NCBI GenBank assembly: GCA_937928335.1
Contig: CALFWN010000268.1
Location: 1 to 8,356, forward strand
Direction of reading: 5' to 3'
DNA length: 8,356 nt
Origin: an uncultured Litoreibacter sp.
GTDB taxonomy: Bacteria > Pseudomonadota > Alphaproteobacteria > Rhodobacterales > Rhodobacteraceae
Of the stretch, positions 5,748-8,356 are shown one piece after another. Each line of letters opens with the position of its first letter. The stretch's first letter is position 1. The position numbers and the translations under genes were made by a program. The notes beneath the pieces are model-generated. The model did no database searches and was not told the origin of the DNA. It saw nothing but the letters and a program-made list of their open reading frames with translations.

Positions 5748-6686
5748 ATGACGCAAGCAGACACGCCTCTGGGCCCGGTTCTGGTCACCGGCGCGGGCGG
5801 GTTTATTGGCGGGCATGTGGTGCGCGACCTGACCGCGCGGGGCCATGACGTCACCGCCGGGCTGCGACAGCAGGGCATGAGTGACGGCGCGCGTGCGGTA
5901 ACCGCCGACATCACCAGCGAGGCCGACATGGCCCGCGCCCTGCAGGGCTGCGCTGTAGTGGTACATGCGGCGTCGGGCCCGCCCGAGGTGATCGTGGCGG
6001 GGATGCGGACGGTTCTGGCGACGGCGGGGGCTGCGAAAGTGGTGCATCTCAGCTCGGTCTCCGTTTACGGCGCGGCGGATGGCCGCTTTGACGAGGACAC
6101 GGGCCCGACGGGACCGCTGGACGCCTATGGCGCGGCCAAACGCGAGGCGGAGGCGCTGTGTCAGGAGGCCGCCGGGCGCGGCATGGATGTGGTGATCCTG
6201 CGCCCCGGTATCGTGACGGGCTCGGGCTCCAGCCTGTGGGTGGAGGACCTCGCGACGCGGATTGCGCAAGGCGGGGCCAGTCATTTCGGGGCCGCAGGCG
6301 AAGGGTGGTCGGAGCCTGTGCATTGGCGCGATCTATGCGCCGCGATCGCCGGGGTTTTGGCGCTGCCGCCGCAAGCCACCCCGCCTGTGTTCAATGTCAG
6401 CGGCGCGGAGCAAATCAGCTGGAACGATTATATGACCCGGCTGGCGCAGGCGTTGAGCCTGCCCATCCGCAAGACCGGGCCTGCCGGGTTGGCGCTGTCA
6501 AAACTGGGCAAGATCACCCGAAAGTTTGGCGTGCCCTTGGGACGGCCGTCGCCCAGCGGCGCGGAAATGGCGGTGTTTGGCAGGCGCGCAAGCTATCCCG
6601 CGACGCGGCTGCAAGAGGCCACGGGCTGGCGCGCCGAGATGCGCCTTGAGGATATATTTACCGAGATTGCCGAAGCTCGGGCCTAG
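5748..6686 (+). CDS. Extended-SDR NAD-dependent epimerase/dehydratase
   Basis: A 312-residue cytoplasmic protein of the extended short-chain dehydrogenase family. The nucleotide-binding motif VTGAGGFIG is at residues 13-21 (GxxGxxG), D54 in TADIT probably contacts the adenine side, and VVHAAS is at 71-76. LSSVSVYG at 101-108 supplies the catalytic Ser, and Y127-x3-K131 (YGAAK) is the active-site pair. LRPGIVTGSG (151-160) and PVHWRDL (190-196) are substrate-domain landmarks seen in UDP-sugar epimerases. Family enzymes interconvert or dehydrate nucleotide sugars; here a precursor for the EPS repeat unit is the likely product. The C-terminal 60 residues are more basic and less typical, so a role in another pathway is possible. 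A good AGGAG site supports the start. It is divergent from the leftward operon and 49 nt ahead of the GH16 gene, probably on the same transcript. Confidence 0.88.
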   Translation: MTQADTPLGPVLVTGAGGFIGGHVVRDLTARGHDVTAGLRQQGMSDGARAVTADITSEADMARALQGCAVVVHAASGPPEVIVAGMRTVLATAGAAKVVHLSSVSVYGAADGRFDEDTGPTGPLDAYGAAKREAEALCQEAAGRGMDVVILRPGIVTGSGSSLWVEDLATRIAQGGASHFGAAGEGWSEPVHWRDLCAAIAGVLALPPQATPPVFNVSGAEQISWNDYMTRLAQALSLPIRKTGPAGLALSKLGKITRKFGVPLGRPSPSGAEMAVFGRRASYPATRLQEATGWRAEMRLEDIFTEIAEARA

Positions 6687-6735
6687 ATCACCCCTCTGGC
6701 CCGCTCATCCGGCGCGCCGCCACAGAAAGATTGCA

Positions 6736-7701
6736 ATGCCCAAAGTTCTCCGCGCCCTGACCGCCCTCGCGATTTGTGCAGCAACCGGGCTGAGCAGCGC
6801 GGCGGTGGCTGCCTCCCCCGAGAAGCACCGGGTAAACACCACGCCCGAGATTTTGGTGCTGAACACCGCGCCTGAGGGGGACGCGCCGGCCAAGATGACG
6901 CCGGTCACAGGGGCTGAGGCAACGGTGCGGTTGCGGCGCACATTTCTGGACACGTTTTCCAGCTTCACCCCCAACACGCCCCCCTGGCAGCACCGTGCGG
7001 ATTATGGCCCGCCGGACGTCTACTGGAACCGGACGCTGCCGTCCAATAGTGAGCAGCAGCTCTATGTCGACCCCGCCTATCCCGGCACCGGCAAGCGGCC
7101 TTTGCGGCTGAACCCGTTCGCGGTGCGGGACGGCGTGCTTGAGATCACCGGGCAGAAAGCGCCCGCGGCCGCGCTGCCGCAGCTAGACGGGTATCGCTAT
7201 GTCTCGGGGATGTTGTCGAGCGTGGTGTCGTTTGAACAGAAATACGGGTTTTTCGAAGCGCGGCTGCGGCTGCCCGGCGGGCAAGGTGTGTGGCCCGCCT
7301 TCTGGCTGCTGCGCGGCTCACGGCACGTGCCTGAAGGCACCTCGTTCTGGCCGCCCGAGATTGATATCATGGAACATATAGGCGCGCCCGACCACTACCA
7401 TGTCACCACCCATTGGGACGTGTCACCCAACAATAAGCGCAGCGGGATGGAGATCAGTGTCGAGGACCCCACACGTCGATTTCACAATTATGGCGTGCTG
7501 TGGGGGCCGGAGCGCACGGTGTTCTATCTGGACCGCCAACCCGTGGCCCAGATCGAGACCAAGCCCAACCATCACGTCGAGATGTTCATCTTTATCAATC
7601 TTGCGCTGGGCGGCAGCTGGCCCGGCCCGATCTCTGAGGCTGCCCTGCCTGCAACCTATGAGATCGACTGGGTTTCGGCATGGCAGTTTGAGGGAGAATA
7701 A
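6736..7701 (+). CDS. Secreted glycoside hydrolase family 16 beta-glucanase (ExoK-like)
   Basis: A 321-residue exported enzyme. MPKVLRALTALAICAATG followed by SSAAVAA is a Sec signal peptide, with cleavage expected near residue 26. Residues 27-65 are a variable linker. The beta-jelly-roll GH16 domain follows: FEARLRLP (173-180), VWPAFWLL (185-192), the catalytic EIDIME at 208-213 (nucleophile E208, D210, acid/base E213), and LALGGSWPG (289-297) near the end. Family enzymes cut beta-1,3 or beta-1,3-1,4 glucans; rhizobial ExoK trims succinoglycan, so this protein probably processes the EPS made by the locus or loosens the matrix. The frame is open further upstream to 6526, but that stretch overlaps the epimerase gene and reads as out-of-frame sequence; the ATG at 6736 gives a perfect signal peptide. 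The ribosome site is weak (AGAAAGA). Substrate is inferred from context. Confidence 0.93.
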   Translation: MPKVLRALTALAICAATGLSSAAVAASPEKHRVNTTPEILVLNTAPEGDAPAKMTPVTGAEATVRLRRTFLDTFSSFTPNTPPWQHRADYGPPDVYWNRTLPSNSEQQLYVDPAYPGTGKRPLRLNPFAVRDGVLEITGQKAPAAALPQLDGYRYVSGMLSSVVSFEQKYGFFEARLRLPGGQGVWPAFWLLRGSRHVPEGTSFWPPEIDIMEHIGAPDHYHVTTHWDVSPNNKRSGMEISVEDPTRRFHNYGVLWGPERTVFYLDRQPVAQIETKPNHHVEMFIFINLALGGSWPGPISEAALPATYEIDWVSAWQFEGE

Positions 7702-7976
7702 CCCCCTATTTTCGGCATTGTCTTGTTTTCGGAAACAGTTCCTCGCCTTTTTTGATCGGCAAAAAACCACTTAAAAACCGTGCATTGACGTAATACCGCC
7801 TAAGATTCGGCACAGTTCAGCGCAATACCTTCATTTAACGAAAAACTGTTCGAATATTCCGAGCGCTCAGCCCTAATCGGCCCTTGAGCCGCTGACCGCA
7901 CGGAACTGCCACATGCGATCAGCTTTTCGAAGATAAATCACAGCCTGGGGGCTGTCGCGACTGAAAGAGACAGAAG
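7702..7976. promoter_or_regulatory. Intergenic region upstream of the exoY-like gene
   Basis: 275 nt, clearly more AT-rich than its surroundings, between the GH16 stop and the ExoY-like start. It must hold the end signal of the upstream transcript and very probably a promoter for the sugar transferase, since no coding frame with plausible codon use crosses it. The hexamer ACAGTT occurs at about 7735 and 7812, and in inverse form (AACTGT) at about 7845. TTGACG at 7785-7790 resembles a -35 but no -10 lies at the right distance; GAATAT at 7852-7857 resembles a -10 with a poor partner. No single promoter can be fixed. Confidence 0.4.
7748..7766. terminator. AT-rich hairpin, possible terminator after GH16
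   Basis: TTTTTTG (7748-7754) and CAAAAAA (7760-7766) pair as a 7-bp stem with a 5-nt loop. On either strand the stem ends in runs of T or A, 47 nt after the GH16 stop. The stem is weak because it is mostly A-T, and there is no GC-rich base. It could be a weak bidirectional terminator or merely a symmetrical A/T tract. Confidence 0.25.
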
Positions 7977-8356
7977 ATGCTGAAGACCAATTCACAGGTT
8001 CTAGACAGTGTAGAGAGTGACTCGTTCCAGTTTTTTAATTCAAACCGTGAGCTGCCATTGGGTGGCCGGGTAAAGCGACTTTTCGACATCCTGTTTGCGT
8101 CTATATCACTGGCGCTGACCTCCATCCTTTTCGTGATCGTTGCCCTGGCCATCCGACTGACCAGCAACGGCCCTGTTTTCTTCACCCATACCCGCGTGGG
8201 ACAGGGCGGCAAGGAATTTCCCTGCCTGAAATTCCGCACCATGCGCACGGATGCCGACGCGATCCTCGACAAGATCATCTCGGAAAACCCCGACGCGCAG
8301 GAGGAGTTTCAGAAATACCAGAAGCTGCGCAACGACCCGCGGGTGCTTCCCTTTGT
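7977..8356 (+). CDS. exoY: Undecaprenyl-phosphate sugar-1-phosphate transferase, ExoY-like (3' end cut)
   Basis: The frame is open from the ATG at 7977 to the window edge, giving 126 residues. A polar N-terminal stretch (1-30) is followed by RVKRLFDILF (31-40), a membrane segment (about 39-60), GPVFFTHTRVGQGG (65-78) and CLKFRTMRTDAD (83-94), ending with KLRNDPRV (116-123). These are the conserved blocks of the bacterial sugar transferase family (PF02397) in their usual order, and the short N-terminus with one membrane segment matches ExoY-type enzymes and not the larger WbaP/WcaJ form. Function by family: transfer of hexose-1-phosphate (galactose-1-P in rhizobial ExoY) from a UDP-sugar to undecaprenyl phosphate, the committed first step of repeat-unit assembly at the inner membrane. 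The catalytic Asp-Glu pair lies near or past the cut. AAAGAGA 6 nt before the ATG is a modest ribosome site. Sugar specificity is not readable. Confidence 0.9.
   Translation, partial: MLKTNSQVLDSVESDSFQFFNSNRELPLGGRVKRLFDILFASISLALTSILFVIVALAIRLTSNGPVFFTHTRVGQGGKEFPCLKFRTMRTDADAILDKIISENPDAQEEFQKYQKLRNDPRVLPF

Noticed and set aside
5538..6323. A 261-codon minus-strand frame across the divergent intergenic region and the epimerase gene
   Set aside because: The translation is rich in Arg, His and Pro and lacks domain features; most of it is antisense to the epimerase, which has complete SDR motifs. It would also cover the CtrA box.
6526..6735. N-terminal extension of the GH16 frame by 70 codons
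   Set aside because: It overlaps the end of the epimerase gene out of frame, is Arg/Pro-rich, and would bury a perfect signal peptide that starts at 6736.
7709..7732. Direct repeat TTTTCGG after the GH16 stop
   Set aside because: Two 7-nt copies only, in an AT-richer region; too short to support a repeat element or attachment site.
7919..8278. A 119-codon minus-strand frame opposite the exoY-like start
   Set aside because: The plus strand carries the conserved sugar-transferase blocks; the minus frame has none and no ribosome site.
1..8356. CRISPR array, transposase, integrase, tRNA or toxin-antitoxin genes
   Set aside because: Looked for across both strands; no spaced repeats, terminal inverted repeats, cloverleaf or relevant protein motifs were seen.

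Overview
The window is part of an exopolysaccharide (EPS) biosynthesis locus. It comes from a GC-rich alphaproteobacterium, most likely Rhodobacterales (Roseobacter type). The placement rests on base composition, on the character of the proteins (ExoY-, ExoM- and ExoK-like, related to the rhizobial succinoglycan toolkit), and on a near-perfect CtrA-type binding site. No species can be named from sequence alone.

Left arm (about 5485 down to 1, minus strand): five tightly packed genes run leftward as one probable operon. In order they are a GT2 glycosyltransferase, a Gfo/Idh/MocA-family oxidoreductase, a Wzz/Wzc-type polysaccharide co-polymerase whose cytoplasmic domain looks like a dead BY-kinase, a second GT2 glycosyltransferase (ExoM-like), and the N-terminal third of a GT4 glycosyltransferase cut by the window edge. 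Successive junctions are a 3-nt gap, then overlaps of 4, 1 and 11 nt, so translational coupling is likely. The GT4 reading frame is open to the window end.

Divergent control region (5486-5747): it carries a CtrA consensus box (TTAA-N7-TTAACCAT) just upstream of the leftward operon. Next to it is a series of short GC-rich inverted repeats leading to the rightward genes.

Right arm (5748-8356, plus strand): an extended-SDR NAD-dependent sugar epimerase/dehydratase is followed 49 nt later by a secreted GH16 beta-glucanase (ExoK-like). After a 275-nt AT-richer intergenic region comes the start of an ExoY-like undecaprenyl-phosphate sugar-1-phosphate transferase, cut by the right edge.

Inferred joint role: the ExoY-like enzyme loads the first sugar on undecaprenyl phosphate. 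The glycosyltransferases extend the repeat unit, and the epimerase and oxidoreductase may supply or modify nucleotide sugars. The co-polymerase controls chain length and export, and the secreted GH16 enzyme trims the polymer outside the cytoplasm. Flippase, polymerase and outer-membrane exporter genes are not in the window. The least expected signals are the CtrA box and the degenerate kinase domain. I see no mobile element, tRNA, rRNA or CRISPR array.
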